From the NCBI GenBank assembly GCA_000803105.1, contig JTDA01000002.1:310001-374000 (forward strand): a stretch of 64,000 nt of DNA, given 5' to 3'. The position numbers were made by a program, and so were the translations under genes. This DNA is from Coprobacter secundus. GTDB lineage: Bacteria > Bacteroidota > Bacteroidia > Bacteroidales > Coprobacteraceae. The first letter of the stretch is position 1. Each line of letters starts with the position of its first letter. The notes beneath the pieces are model-generated. The model made no database searches. It worked only from the letters and a program-made list of their open reading frames with translations, and was not told the DNA's origin. Positions 1 through 8,829 of this stretch are shown piece by piece.

Positions 1-1
1 T

Positions 2-1771
2 AAAGATTATGGAGGTATAGGCGGATTAAAGACCGTGAATATCAGAAGTATGGGCAGTAATCATGTAGGGGTATTTTATGACGGGATTGAGTTAGGTAAT
101 GCTCAAAACGGAGTTATAGATCTCGGACGATTCTCCTTAGATAACATGGAAGCAATAAGCCTATATAACGGACAGAAAAGCAATATTTTCCAACCAGCCA
201 AAGATTATGGCTCTTCCGGGTCAGTATATCTCCAATCGAAAGTTCCATTTTTCGATACAGATAAAAAATACAACATCAGAACCACATTCAAAACCGGGTC
301 ATTCGGGCTAGCTAATCCTTCAATACTCTGGGAACAAAAATTGAATAAAAATATATCAAGCAGTTTTAGTGCCGAATATATGTATACTACAGGTAGATAC
401 AAATTCAGATACAAAAAGATAGATGGCTATGATACAACAGCAATACGACACAATGGAGATGTAAAAGCTTTAAGAGCAGAAATCGGACTATTCGGCTTAA
501 TTCCTGATGGTAATTGGCGCACTCGTATATATGCTTATAATTCTGAACGAGGTTATCCCGGAGCTGTAGTAAAAAACAGATTCAGTAACGAAGACCGCCA
601 ATGGGATACAAATTTTTTTCTTCAATCCTCATTTCGTAAAAAATTTAATACATTTTACAGTTTATTACTCAATGGAAAATTTGCATATGACTATTTGCAC
701 TATCTATCAGACCAGCGTGAAGCAGAATCACTAAATAACATCGACAATCACTATAAACAACAAGAAGGATATATCTCTGCGGCTAACCAATTTACAATTT
801 TTCCTTTTTGGACAACAAATATATCGATTGATTTTCTTTGGAACCGGCTTGATGCTGATTTGATTGATTTTGCCTATCCTCGCCGTTTCTCTACTTTAGC
901 GGCCTTTGCTACAGCATTAGATTTTAATAAAATAAAATTACAAGCCAGTATATTAGGGACTTTTATCAAAGAAAAAGCAAAAACAAAGGAAAATACAGCC
1001 CATCATAACCCCCAATATACTCCTACTATAATGATTTTTTATCGTCCATGGGAAAAAGGTGGTGTGAATTTTCGGGCTTTCTATAAAAAGATATTTCGAT
1101 TGCCCACCTTGAATGACTTATACTACACCACTATCGGAAACATTCATCTCGATCCTGAATACACCACTCAGTATAATATAGGAATCACCTTCGAGAAAAA
1201 TTTTCCCTCCCTATCGTTTAAACATATAGAAATACAGGCAGATGCCTATTATAACAAAGTAAATAATAAAATTGTAGCCATACCCGCCAATAATCCATTC
1301 AGATGGATGATGCTAAATTTAGGAACAGTAAAAATAAAAGGTATGGATGTTACTTTACAAGGGAGTTGGCTATTTGGCAAATCATGGCAATTAAATACGA
1401 GAATAAATTATACTTATCAAAAAGCTCAAGATTTTACGGATCCAAAAGATACTTATTATAAGGGGCAAATTCCGTACATACCAATACACAGCGGGACAGC
1501 CATAGCGGGTATCGAATACAAAGACTGGAATATCAATTATAGTTTTATATACACTGGGGAACGGTATGATTCAAGAGCAAATATTCCTGCAAACTATATA
1601 CAGCCTTGGTATACAAGCGACTTATCTATATCCAAAAAAATGAGTTTAAAAGGTATTCAGTCTAAAATAATGATAGAAGTCAATAATTTGTTCAATCAAC
1701 AATATGAAGTTGTCCGATCATACCCTATGCCCGGCACTAATTTCAGAATCACGTTGAGCGTAACATTATAA
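2..1771 (+). CDS. btuB: BtuB-like TonB-dependent outer membrane receptor (5' truncated)
   Basis: The frame is open from base 2, so the N terminus (signal peptide, TonB box, start of the plug) lies outside the window. What remains begins in the plug domain: the first residues carry the IRSMGSNHVGVFYDGIEL pattern typical of TonB receptor plugs. The rest is a beta-barrel rich in alternating aromatic and polar residues, ending in NNLFNQQYEVV and a terminal hydrophobic strand (RITLSVTL), as TonB receptors do. The cobamide assignment comes from the next gene, 10 bp downstream, which looks like BtuG, the surface partner of BtuB in Bacteroides. A cobalamin riboswitch would be expected upstream, outside this window. 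The family (TonB receptor) is certain. The substrate (vitamin B12 or related cobamides) is an inference from context. Confidence 0.85.
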   Translation, partial: KDYGGIGGLKTVNIRSMGSNHVGVFYDGIELGNAQNGVIDLGRFSLDNMEAISLYNGQKSNIFQPAKDYGSSGSVYLQSKVPFFDTDKKYNIRTTFKTGSFGLANPSILWEQKLNKNISSSFSAEYMYTTGRYKFRYKKIDGYDTTAIRHNGDVKALRAEIGLFGLIPDGNWRTRIYAYNSERGYPGAVVKNRFSNEDRQWDTNFFLQSSFRKKFNTFYSLLLNGKFAYDYLHYLSDQREAESLNNIDNHYKQQEGYISAANQFTIFPFWTTNISIDFLWNRLDADLIDFAYPRRFSTLAAFATALDFNKIKLQASILGTFIKEKAKTKENTAHHNPQYTPTIMIFYRPWEKGGVNFRAFYKKIFRLPTLNDLYYTTIGNIHLDPEYTTQYNIGITFEKNFPSLSFKHIEIQADAYYNKVNNKIVAIPANNPFRWMMLNLGTVKIKGMDVTLQGSWLFGKSWQLNTRINYTYQKAQDFTDPKDTYYKGQIPYIPIHSGTAIAGIEYKDWNINYSFIYTGERYDSRANIPANYIQPWYTSDLSISKKMSLKGIQSKIMIEVNNLFNQQYEVVRSYPMPGTNFRITLSVTL

Positions 1772-1781
1772 ACTATTAATT

Positions 1782-3797
1782 ATGAAATATATATATTCAT
1801 ATTTATGGATTATTTTTCTCACTGCAGTGTTTTGCTGTTGTCGAGATGAAAATTTTATTATTCCTTCTGAAAATGAAATTCCCGACGGAGTAGTACCCCG
1901 TCCCGATGCATCAATCAAAGGGGTTTATATCCTTAATGAAGGGAATATGGGAAGTAATAAATGCACTCTTGACTTTTTTGATTACACTACTGGAATATAT
2001 CATCGGAATATCTATGCCGAAATAAATCCAACGATTGTAAAGGAACTGGGAGATGTCGGTAATGATTTGAAAATCTATGGAAATCGTTTATATGCAGTCA
2101 TCAATGTATCGGGATACGTAGAAGTCATGGATGTAGAAACGGCTGTACATATCGGTGAAATAAAAATACCTAATTGCAGATATATTACTTTCCATAAACA
2201 ATATGCCTATATATCATCATATAACGGTCCGGTGTCTCCTAATCCATCTGACTCCCGCTTAGGCATAGTTGCAGAAGTAGATACTGCAACCATGCAAATC
2301 ACTCGTCAAGTGACTGTCGGATACCAACCCGAACAAATGGCCGTTATCGGAGAAAAACTTTATGTCGCAAATTCTGGAGGATACAACAAACCGAACTATG
2401 ACCGTACAGTCTCAGTCATTGACCTAAATACATTTTCAGAGATTAAAAAAATAGACGTTGCTCCTAATCTTCATTGTATAGCGGTAAACTCTCAAAATAA
2501 TATCTACGTTTCTTCTCGAGGTGACGAAAACTCCATATCGTCCGATACATATATCATCGATACACAAAATGATTTGGCAAAAGGGAATTTAAATGTAAAA
2601 ACAAGTCAATTATGGATGCATGACGATATATTATATCTGCTCGGATATGATGATAATATCAGCAGCTCACAAAAGAACACCTCATATTCTATCGTAGATT
2701 CTCGTATAGAAAAAGTTATAACTGAAAATTTTATCACTGACGGAACTGATAAACAAATAAATGTCCCGTACGGATTAGCCGTAAATCCCGAAACTGGAGA
2801 AATATTAGTTTCCGACGCTAAAGACTACGTCACTCCTGGGACATTATATTGCTTTTCTCAAGAAGGTAAAAAATTGTGGAGTCATACAACCGGAGATATT
2901 CCCTCCCGTTTTGCTTTTACGAAAAAAAAATTCAGAGGTCCTGATGAAATTCCAGAAGAGAAGCCTTCAGGTCCATCTCCTTATATTTCAAAGGTTTTAG
3001 ATTATCATCCAGCACCTGGTCAATTTGTAAATTTACTACCCAAATACGAAAATGGTGACAATCAGGAAATCATGAATGCCAAAGCTTGTGAAGCCTTAAA
3101 AAACAATAACCAAGGTACAGTCTCTCTCGGTGGATATGGAGGATATATCGTGGTAGGATTTGACCATACTATTGAAAATGTTTCAGGAAGTCATGATTTT
3201 AAAATATTGGGAAATGCATTTAACAATAATAGTGAACCCGGTATAGTCAGAGTAGCATATGATCAAAATAAAAATGGAATACCTGACGAAAATGAATGGT
3301 ATGAATTGACCGGAAGCGAACATTCCAACCCTGCTACTATTCAAAATTATAATATCACTTATTATCGTCCGTCAGAGAATGTGTCTGCTACGGAAGAACA
3401 ATATATCCGATGGAGTGATAGCGAAGGACAAGAAGGATATATAAGCAAAGTATCTTATCACATCCAAAGTTATTACCCTCAATGGGTAACCAATCAACAA
3501 ATGTCATTTACTGGAACCCTATTGAGGAAAAATGCTGTTGTAACTGAAAATAATGGGATAAAGAATTGGAAATTAACGCCTTTTGATTGGGGGTATGCTG
3601 ATAACCAACCTAATAATAGCACCGCTGCAGAATTTGATATAGACTGGGCTATAGACAAAAATAGAAACCCAATAACCCTACCGGGGATAGATTTCATTAT
3701 GATTTATACAGGAGTAAACCAAACTTGTGGCTGGATAGGCGAAACATCGACTGAAGTACTGGGAATAATTGATTTACACCTCATACAAAAACAATAA
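1782..3797 (+). CDS. btuG: BtuG-like beta-propeller surface lipoprotein fused to a second surface domain
   Basis: A 671-residue lipoprotein. The signal peptide ends in a cysteine cluster (Cys18-20) that supplies the lipobox. Residues about 45-375 form a YncE-like beta-propeller, starting at KGVYILNEGNMGS, as in BtuG, which captures cobalamin at the Bacteroides cell surface and hands it to BtuB. A Pro/Glu/Lys-rich linker follows at about 378-398. Residues about 400-671 form a separate domain (GQFVNLLPKYENGD, SLGGYGGYIVVGFDHTI, NGIPDENEWYEL, DFIMIYTGVNQ) that I recognise from stand-alone Bacteroidales proteins called 'cell surface protein' in cobamide loci. The gene starts 10 bp after the receptor, so the two are cotranscribed. 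The propeller function follows from the family and the neighbour. The role of the C-terminal domain is unknown, and a second cobamide-binding or accessory site is only a guess. Confidence 0.78.
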   Translation: MKYIYSYLWIIFLTAVFCCCRDENFIIPSENEIPDGVVPRPDASIKGVYILNEGNMGSNKCTLDFFDYTTGIYHRNIYAEINPTIVKELGDVGNDLKIYGNRLYAVINVSGYVEVMDVETAVHIGEIKIPNCRYITFHKQYAYISSYNGPVSPNPSDSRLGIVAEVDTATMQITRQVTVGYQPEQMAVIGEKLYVANSGGYNKPNYDRTVSVIDLNTFSEIKKIDVAPNLHCIAVNSQNNIYVSSRGDENSISSDTYIIDTQNDLAKGNLNVKTSQLWMHDDILYLLGYDDNISSSQKNTSYSIVDSRIEKVITENFITDGTDKQINVPYGLAVNPETGEILVSDAKDYVTPGTLYCFSQEGKKLWSHTTGDIPSRFAFTKKKFRGPDEIPEEKPSGPSPYISKVLDYHPAPGQFVNLLPKYENGDNQEIMNAKACEALKNNNQGTVSLGGYGGYIVVGFDHTIENVSGSHDFKILGNAFNNNSEPGIVRVAYDQNKNGIPDENEWYELTGSEHSNPATIQNYNITYYRPSENVSATEEQYIRWSDSEGQEGYISKVSYHIQSYYPQWVTNQQMSFTGTLLRKNAVVTENNGIKNWKLTPFDWGYADNQPNNSTAAEFDIDWAIDKNRNPITLPGIDFIMIYTGVNQTCGWIGETSTEVLGIIDLHLIQKQ

Positions 3798-3830
3798 ATA
3801 TATAATTACTAATCAAAAATTAAAAACAAC

Positions 3831-4586
3831 ATGAAAAAGTTATCTTTATTTTTTATTACATGTTTATCTGCTTTCATATTCTGCAGCTGTGACAAAGATG
3901 ATGAGAATACAACAACAGTTGTCCCAGTTTCTATCAGTTTAGAAAACAAATTGACCGAAGACAATACAGAGTTTATTTCAGAAAAAGAAATAATCCCGGA
4001 GACATCAGTCTTCGACACGTTTCAAGATTCAAACGGATTACTCACTTTTGATCACTATTTTGCAGACTGGGGGTCAGGATATTCATTTTCAGCTTTCACT
4101 TATATGAATAAAACCGACAACTCTGCATCGAATAGTCCTGTGCCCTACTGCAAAAAGGCAAAAACAGGAAAAGTATATCTAGCCGTAAATCCAAGTGATT
4201 ATAGTCCTGCCATTATGACGATTAACAATCCGTCTATTTATACCATAAATGGAGCATGGGTCACTAATAGTACTTATGCATACAATTCAATGACTATAGG
4301 AGACAGTTATGCTACAGCATTCAAAAAAGATAGTTATTTTAAATTGACAGCAACCGGTTTCGATGCAAATAATAATGTAACCGGAACAGCCGAAATTTAT
4401 CTAGCAAATTATAAAAGCGATAACGATAAACCTGTTACCGAGTGGATATGGTTTGACATGTCCCCTTTAATGGCTGCTGTTAAAATACAGTTCTCCCTTA
4501 CGTCAAGTGATACCGGAGAATTCGGTATGAACACTGCTGCTTATTTCTGCATGGATGATATTGTTTTAAACAAAATTTCCTTATAA
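3831..4586 (+). CDS. DUF4465 surface lipoprotein, cobamide-locus accessory
   Basis: A 251-residue protein with a lipoprotein signal (hydrophobic stretch, then FCSCDKDD at residues 17-24; Cys18 or Cys20 is the likely lipidated residue). The mature part is beta-rich and carries features of DUF4465: a DHYFADWGSGYSF block, a TNSTYAYNSM block, YFKLTATGFD, and a C-terminal FCMDDIVL. DUF4465 proteins often accompany BtuB/BtuG loci in Bacteroidales. The gene is 34 bp after the BtuG-like gene and ends the operon at a strong hairpin. By position it is probably an accessory cobamide-binding or presentation protein. Nothing in the sequence alone proves the ligand. Confidence 0.75.
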   Translation: MKKLSLFFITCLSAFIFCSCDKDDENTTTVVPVSISLENKLTEDNTEFISEKEIIPETSVFDTFQDSNGLLTFDHYFADWGSGYSFSAFTYMNKTDNSASNSPVPYCKKAKTGKVYLAVNPSDYSPAIMTINNPSIYTINGAWVTNSTYAYNSMTIGDSYATAFKKDSYFKLTATGFDANNNVTGTAEIYLANYKSDNDKPVTEWIWFDMSPLMAAVKIQFSLTSSDTGEFGMNTAAYFCMDDIVLNKISL

Positions 4587-4597
4587 ATAACCCAATA

Positions 4598-4635
4598 AAA
4601 AATAAGAGGCTGTGAGACAGCCTCTTATTTTTTAT
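4598..4635. terminator. Bidirectional rho-independent terminator
   Basis: A perfect 15-bp stem (4598-4612 with 4618-4632) encloses a 5-base loop. It is flanked by an A-run on the left and a T-run on the right, so it can stop both the cobamide operon (+) and the ROK gene (-), which converge here. The stem core is AAGAGGCTG. Confidence 0.9.
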
Positions 4636-4645
4636 GCTCCTAATC

Positions 4646-5857
4646 TTAACGGGATAGTTCAAGCAACTTTTTTCGAGCCAGCATACAAGCGCCAATCACT
4701 CCCGCTTTTTCTTTTAATTTCGAAATTACAATACGGGAATCCTTATTCACCAGATTCAAAGAATATTTACGAATAGCACTTTTTATGGGTAAAGCTATAT
4801 AATCCCCTGTAGCAGCTAAAGACCCCCCAATTACCAACATCCCAGGATTAAATATATTGATAAGTCCAGCGATATACTTTCCGATTTTGTCACCAACTTC
4901 TTCTATAATTTCAATAGAAAGAATATCTTCATTATTGACTGCATTAATTATTTCCCCTAAATTTATTGTCTTTCCTTTATCCAACTCTTTAGACAAAATA
5001 GAATTTTCTCCATTTTTATAACGTTCCATAAATATCCGATAGACAGCCGAGCCGGAAGCCTCGGTTTCTAAACAGCCTTTTTTACCACAATGACACAAAA
5101 TTTCATTATCAAAAACACTGACATGGCCAAATTCTCCAGAATAACCAGACTCCCCATAATATACTTTTCCGTCAATAATAATCCCAATACCAACTCCCCA
5201 ACTGATATTGACAAAAATAATATTCCTTTCTTCCCGAGCAATGCCACACATAAATTCACCAAATGTCATTGCACGTGTATCATTCTCGACAGATACCATA
5301 TACCCTAAACGGTCTGACAAAATTTCGGATAAAGGTCTCTCTTCAAAATAAAATGCACTATAACAATATCCTGTTTCAGAATTTACCCTACCAGAAAAAT
5401 TAATTGTAATATTTAATATATTATCGCTCTTCTTACCCTGTTCAGCAATAAAAGACGATACAATACTGCACAACTCGTCCAATGCAGCAGGAGTATTTTC
5501 AAATAAATACGGGACATTCATTCTCAACTCCATAACCTCTCCTTTGAAGTTTATCAAACCAATATTCAGAAAAGTTCGCCGAATATCGACTCCCACAAAA
5601 TAACCGGATGCCGGATTCAAACCATATATAAAAGGCTTACGCCCACCACTTGTCTCCATCTTACCATAATCTATGACAAATCCATCATCGGTCATTTCAC
5701 CAATAATTTTAGTTGTCGTAGGCACACTTAAATCCAATTCCTTTGACAAGTCTGCTATAGTAGCATCTCCATTCTCTATATAATAATTTATAATACGCTT
5801 TTTTATTTGAGCATTCTTCGACCCTTTTTCGAGTTCCGACAATAATTTTCCATTCAT
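4646..5857 (-). CDS. ROK-family transcriptional regulator (NagC/Mlc/XylR type)
   Basis: A 403-residue protein. Residues about 16-63 are a winged helix-turn-helix (ATIADLSKELDLSVPTTTKII), and residues about 84-400 are a ROK sugar-kinase fold. The ROK zinc site is intact (His245, Cys255, Cys257, Cys262 in GEFGHVSV and CHCGKKGC). The END motif at 191-193 matches the region that holds the catalytic Asp of ROK kinases. The N-terminal HTH makes it a sugar-responsive repressor or activator rather than a metabolic kinase. It stands alone between a convergent cobamide operon and a long AT-rich spacer, so its regulon cannot be read from its neighbours. A -7 box lies about 30 bases upstream of the start. 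Confidence 0.9.
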   Translation of the reverse strand: MNGKLLSELEKGSKNAQIKKRIINYYIENGDATIADLSKELDLSVPTTTKIIGEMTDDGFVIDYGKMETSGGRKPFIYGLNPASGYFVGVDIRRTFLNIGLINFKGEVMELRMNVPYLFENTPAALDELCSIVSSFIAEQGKKSDNILNITINFSGRVNSETGYCYSAFYFEERPLSEILSDRLGYMVSVENDTRAMTFGEFMCGIAREERNIIFVNISWGVGIGIIIDGKVYYGESGYSGEFGHVSVFDNEILCHCGKKGCLETEASGSAVYRIFMERYKNGENSILSKELDKGKTINLGEIINAVNNEDILSIEIIEEVGDKIGKYIAGLINIFNPGMLVIGGSLAATGDYIALPIKSAIRKYSLNLVNKDSRIVISKLKEKAGVIGACMLARKKLLELSR

Positions 5858-5888
5858 ATTTATATTTGTTTCAGATGTACTACTATGC

Positions 5889-5896
5889 GCAAAGAT
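5889..5896 (-). promoter_or_regulatory. Bacteroidota -7 box upstream of the ROK gene
   Basis: The minus strand reads TATCTTTG, matching TAnnTTTG. A TTTTTG lies 17 bases upstream, slightly closer than the usual 19-21. The predicted transcript would have a leader of about 25 bases. Confidence 0.55.
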
Positions 5897-6297
5897 AACA
5901 ATTATTTATAGACTCAAAAAGATTAATAAAATATTTTATTAATCAAAATAAATGATTATCAAATAAATACAATCTTATTAATTTACATCATAAGACATTA
6001 ATCAGTAAAAACATAAATTGTGCTCCTACTCCTTATAATAAAGAGAATTCAATATATGATATCAACGAGAACTCTCTTCATTTATTGCGTATATTTATAA
6101 TTAAAAATATATTAGTTTACCGATTTAAATTAATAGCTACATATTTGATAAAATATTTCATTATTAAATTATATATTAAAATAATATTTTCCATATTCCA
6201 TAATATACATTTATACTAGCAATTAAATTTCTTATTTCTTTCCATAAAAAGATTTTATACAGAATACAAGAATTATCTTAACAACAAAAAAGTATAA
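5897..6297. other. AT-rich intergenic spacer without a recognisable gene
   Basis: About 400 very AT-rich bases separate the ROK promoter from the pgi terminator. No ORF or RNA gene is recognisable. The one structured element is an imperfect 10-bp inverted repeat (6041-6050 with 6069-6078, AAGAGAATTC/GAACTCTCTT, one mismatch) followed by a T-rich tract. It could be a weak terminator or a remnant. Confidence 0.5.
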
Positions 6298-6343
6298 AAA
6301 AATCATGTGTCCTTCCGATAGATTCAAAAAGACACATGATTTT
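6298..6343 (-). terminator. Terminator after pgi
   Basis: The 13-base arms AAAATCATGTGTC and GACACATGATTTT pair around a 19-base loop. On the minus strand the hairpin is followed by a T-run. It lies about 20 bases past the pgi stop codon. Confidence 0.8.
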
Positions 6344-6362
6344 ATAAGGATTTCATTTATTA

Positions 6363-7706
6363 TCAGAGCTTAGCTTTAATAGCCTTTGTCTCTTCCTCAT
6401 ACCCCGGTTTTTCAAGCAAAGCAAACATATTTTTCTTATAGGCTTCCACACCTGGTTGGTCAAACGGATTCACACCTAACAAATAACCACTAATGCCACA
6501 TGCCTTTTCAAAGAAATAGATAAGTTCCCCCAAATATTTTTCAGTAATTTCTGGCATCTCAATTCTTAGATTTGGAACCCCTCCATCCACATGCGCAATT
6601 TGTGTACCTAATTCAGCCATTTTATTTACTTGGTCAACTCTCTTTCCTGCCAAAAAATTCAGGCCGTCCAAATTATCTTCGTCAGTCGGAATGGTTACAT
6701 TATATTTCATTTTATTTACCGACAAAACAGTCTCAAAAATAGAACGTTCCCCATCTTGTATCCACTGTCCCATCGAATGCAAATCGGTAGTAAAATCAAC
6801 TGAGGCCGGGAAAATACCTTTATGATCTTTGCCCTCACTTTCGCCATAAAGTTGTTTCCACCATTCTGCAAAAAAATGAAGTTTAGGATTGAAATTTACT
6901 AAGATTTCAATTTTCTTGCCTGTCTTATAAAGGGCATTTCGAGTTGCAGCATATATGGCAGCCGGATTTTTTTCAAAAGGAACTTCTGCTCCACATAACT
7001 GCTCCATCGACGCTGCACCAGACACCAATGAACGAATATCAAATCCAGCAACAGCAATAGGTAATAATCCTACCGGAGTTAAAACAGAAAAACGCCCGCC
7101 AACATTATCTGGAATAACAAAAGTTTTGTAACCTTCCATATCAGCCAGTTTACGTAATGCTCCACGAGCAGCATCAGTCACAGCAATAATACGATGTTTT
7201 GCTTCTTCTTTCCCTACTTTTGCTTCCAATTGCTTTTTCAACAAACGAAATGCAATAGCTGGCTCTGTCGTTGTACCTGATTTTGAGATATTTATCAATC
7301 CGAATTGCTTCCCAGCCAATACTTGCTGTAACTCATATAAATAATCTTCTCCTATATTCTGTCCAGCAAAAAGGACTTGAGGATTGTTCCCATTTCCTTT
7401 TATTTGAGCAAATGTATCAGAAAGAGCTTCAATTACAGCTTTAGCACCCAAATAGCTTCCACCAATGCCAATTACAACCACAATCTCGCACCGCTCTCTC
7501 AATTGCTTAGCTGCAGCCTCAATTTCTGAAAGATGAGCGCCTGTAATAGATGACGGCAAATGTAACCACCCCAGAAAATCATTTCCTTTTCCAGTACCTT
7601 TATGTAATTTTTCCATACTTTCTGCTACCTCTTTCTCATAAGCAAAAACCTGCTCTTTAGTAACAGAACCTAACGCTTTGTCAATGTTTAATTGAATCGT
7701 CTCCAT
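6363..7706 (-). CDS. pgi: Glucose-6-phosphate isomerase
   Basis: Interconverts glucose 6-phosphate and fructose 6-phosphate in cytoplasmic glycolysis. The protein has 447 residues from the chosen start (METIQLNIDKALG). It shows the family blocks VVVIGIGGSYLGAKAV, INISKSGTTTEPA and GGRFSVLTPVGLLP, plus a C-terminal GVNPFDQPGVEAYKKNM. An in-frame ATG 48 bases upstream exists, but it lies inside the predicted promoter -7 box, so the shorter start is preferred. It follows lysS and gpsA in the same direction, an order seen in other Bacteroidales. A terminator after gpsA and a near-consensus promoter in the gap suggest it can also be transcribed alone. Confidence 0.97.
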   Translation of the reverse strand: METIQLNIDKALGSVTKEQVFAYEKEVAESMEKLHKGTGKGNDFLGWLHLPSSITGAHLSEIEAAAKQLRERCEIVVVIGIGGSYLGAKAVIEALSDTFAQIKGNGNNPQVLFAGQNIGEDYLYELQQVLAGKQFGLINISKSGTTTEPAIAFRLLKKQLEAKVGKEEAKHRIIAVTDAARGALRKLADMEGYKTFVIPDNVGGRFSVLTPVGLLPIAVAGFDIRSLVSGAASMEQLCGAEVPFEKNPAAIYAATRNALYKTGKKIEILVNFNPKLHFFAEWWKQLYGESEGKDHKGIFPASVDFTTDLHSMGQWIQDGERSIFETVLSVNKMKYNVTIPTDEDNLDGLNFLAGKRVDQVNKMAELGTQIAHVDGGVPNLRIEMPEITEKYLGELIYFFEKACGISGYLLGVNPFDQPGVEAYKKNMFALLEKPGYEEETKAIKAKL

Positions 7707-7751
7707 GCAAAGATTATTTTTAGTTGTTATTGTTCGGTTATTTACCGATAT

Positions 7752-7783
7752 CAAAATTAGACATTATTCTTTATAAAAACAAA
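7752..7783 (-). promoter_or_regulatory. pgi promoter (consensus -33/-7)
   Basis: The minus strand reads TTTG (7780-7783), then 20 bases, then TAATTTTG (7752-7759). This matches the Bacteroides primary sigma consensus TTTG-N19-21-TAnnTTTG. Transcription should start near 7745 and give a leader of about 40 bases before the pgi ATG at 7706. Confidence 0.75.
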
Positions 7784-7807
7784 AGAGATATTGTTATTCA
7801 ATATCTC
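7775..7807 (-). terminator. Terminator after gpsA
   Basis: A perfect 9-bp stem (7785-7793 with 7799-7807, GAGATATTG/CAATATCTC) has a 5-base loop. On the minus strand it is followed by a T-rich tract (TTTTGTTTTT). That tract also supplies the -33 element of the pgi promoter. Confidence 0.75.
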
Positions 7808-7819
7808 CTTTAAACTCTT

Positions 7820-8815
7820 TTATCTAAATGTTTCCGTCAACCGCTTTATTTCGGCAAATGATGACATCTTATTATACAAAATATTATATACCGTATCAAG
7901 AATCGGCATATCTACATGATACTGCTCATTTATCTCCTTGATACATTTCGTCCCATAATACCCCTCTGCAACCATTTCCATCTCTATCTGGGCTGTCTTT
8001 ACCGAATATCCCTTTCCTATCATAGTTCCAAAGGTATGGTTACGGCTAAAACGAGAATATGCAGTCACGAGTAAGTCACCCAAATATGCCGACTCACAGA
8101 TATTCCGTCTCATAGGATGTACAGCTTTCAAAAAACGATCCAATTCCTGTATAGCATTCGATATCAAAACAGCCTGAAAATTGTCTCCATACTTCAATCC
8201 ATAACAAATACCCGCTGCAATTGCATAAACGTTTTTCAAAACCGACCCATACTCTATTCCTTCAACATCTTTTGATGTACTAGCTTTCAAAAAATGGTTA
8301 CCCAACAATTCTGTTATCTTTTTTGCTTTTAGAGTATCAGGACATCCAATTGTCAAATATGAAAGCCGTTCCAATGCGACTTCTTCAGCATGACACGGTC
8401 CCCCTATAACAGCCAGATTGCTATCGGGTATATTATAAAACTTTTTCAAATAATCCGTAACAATCATATTTTCGTCCGGGACAATACCTTTTATAGCTGA
8501 TACTACAAACTTCTCATCCAGCGGCTCTTTTAGCTTCTTCAGATGTTGTTTTAAATAAGGAGATGGAGTAACTAAAATAAGCGTATCTGATTCTTTTACT
8601 ACTTTATTTAAATTAGTAGTAAAATTTATACGACTTATATCGAATTTTACACTCGACAAATAAACCGGATTATGCCCTAATCTTTTAAAATCATCTATTC
8701 GGTCGCGCCGACGCATATACCAATTTATCGATTCGGCATTATACAATACCAATTTTGCAATAGCCGTGGCCCACGTTCCACCACCTAATATAGCGACTCT
8801 TCCGGGAAAACTCAT
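7820..8815 (-). CDS. gpsA: NAD(P)-dependent glycerol-3-phosphate dehydrogenase
   Basis: Reduces dihydroxyacetone phosphate to sn-glycerol 3-phosphate for phospholipid synthesis. The protein has 331 residues from MSFPGRVAILGGG. The Rossmann motif GGGTWATA is at the N terminus. Further family blocks are VSAIKGIVPDE, VIGGPCHAEEVA, the catalytic-Lys region GIEYGSVLKNVYAIAAG, and SRNHTFG. A longer frame starts 36 bases upstream but overlaps the lysS stop codon. The chosen ATG is 14 bases past that stop and places the Rossmann strand at the usual distance from the N terminus. It is cotranscribed with lysS. Confidence 0.96.
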   Translation of the reverse strand: MSFPGRVAILGGGTWATAIAKLVLYNAESINWYMRRRDRIDDFKRLGHNPVYLSSVKFDISRINFTTNLNKVVKESDTLILVTPSPYLKQHLKKLKEPLDEKFVVSAIKGIVPDENMIVTDYLKKFYNIPDSNLAVIGGPCHAEEVALERLSYLTIGCPDTLKAKKITELLGNHFLKASTSKDVEGIEYGSVLKNVYAIAAGICYGLKYGDNFQAVLISNAIQELDRFLKAVHPMRRNICESAYLGDLLVTAYSRFSRNHTFGTMIGKGYSVKTAQIEMEMVAEGYYGTKCIKEINEQYHVDMPILDTVYNILYNKMSSFAEIKRLTETFR

Positions 8816-8829
8816 GTCTCTGAAGCTTT

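Noticed and set aside
7707..7754. Longer pgi start
   Set aside because: The upstream ATG lies in the promoter -7 box, so it would not be on the transcript.
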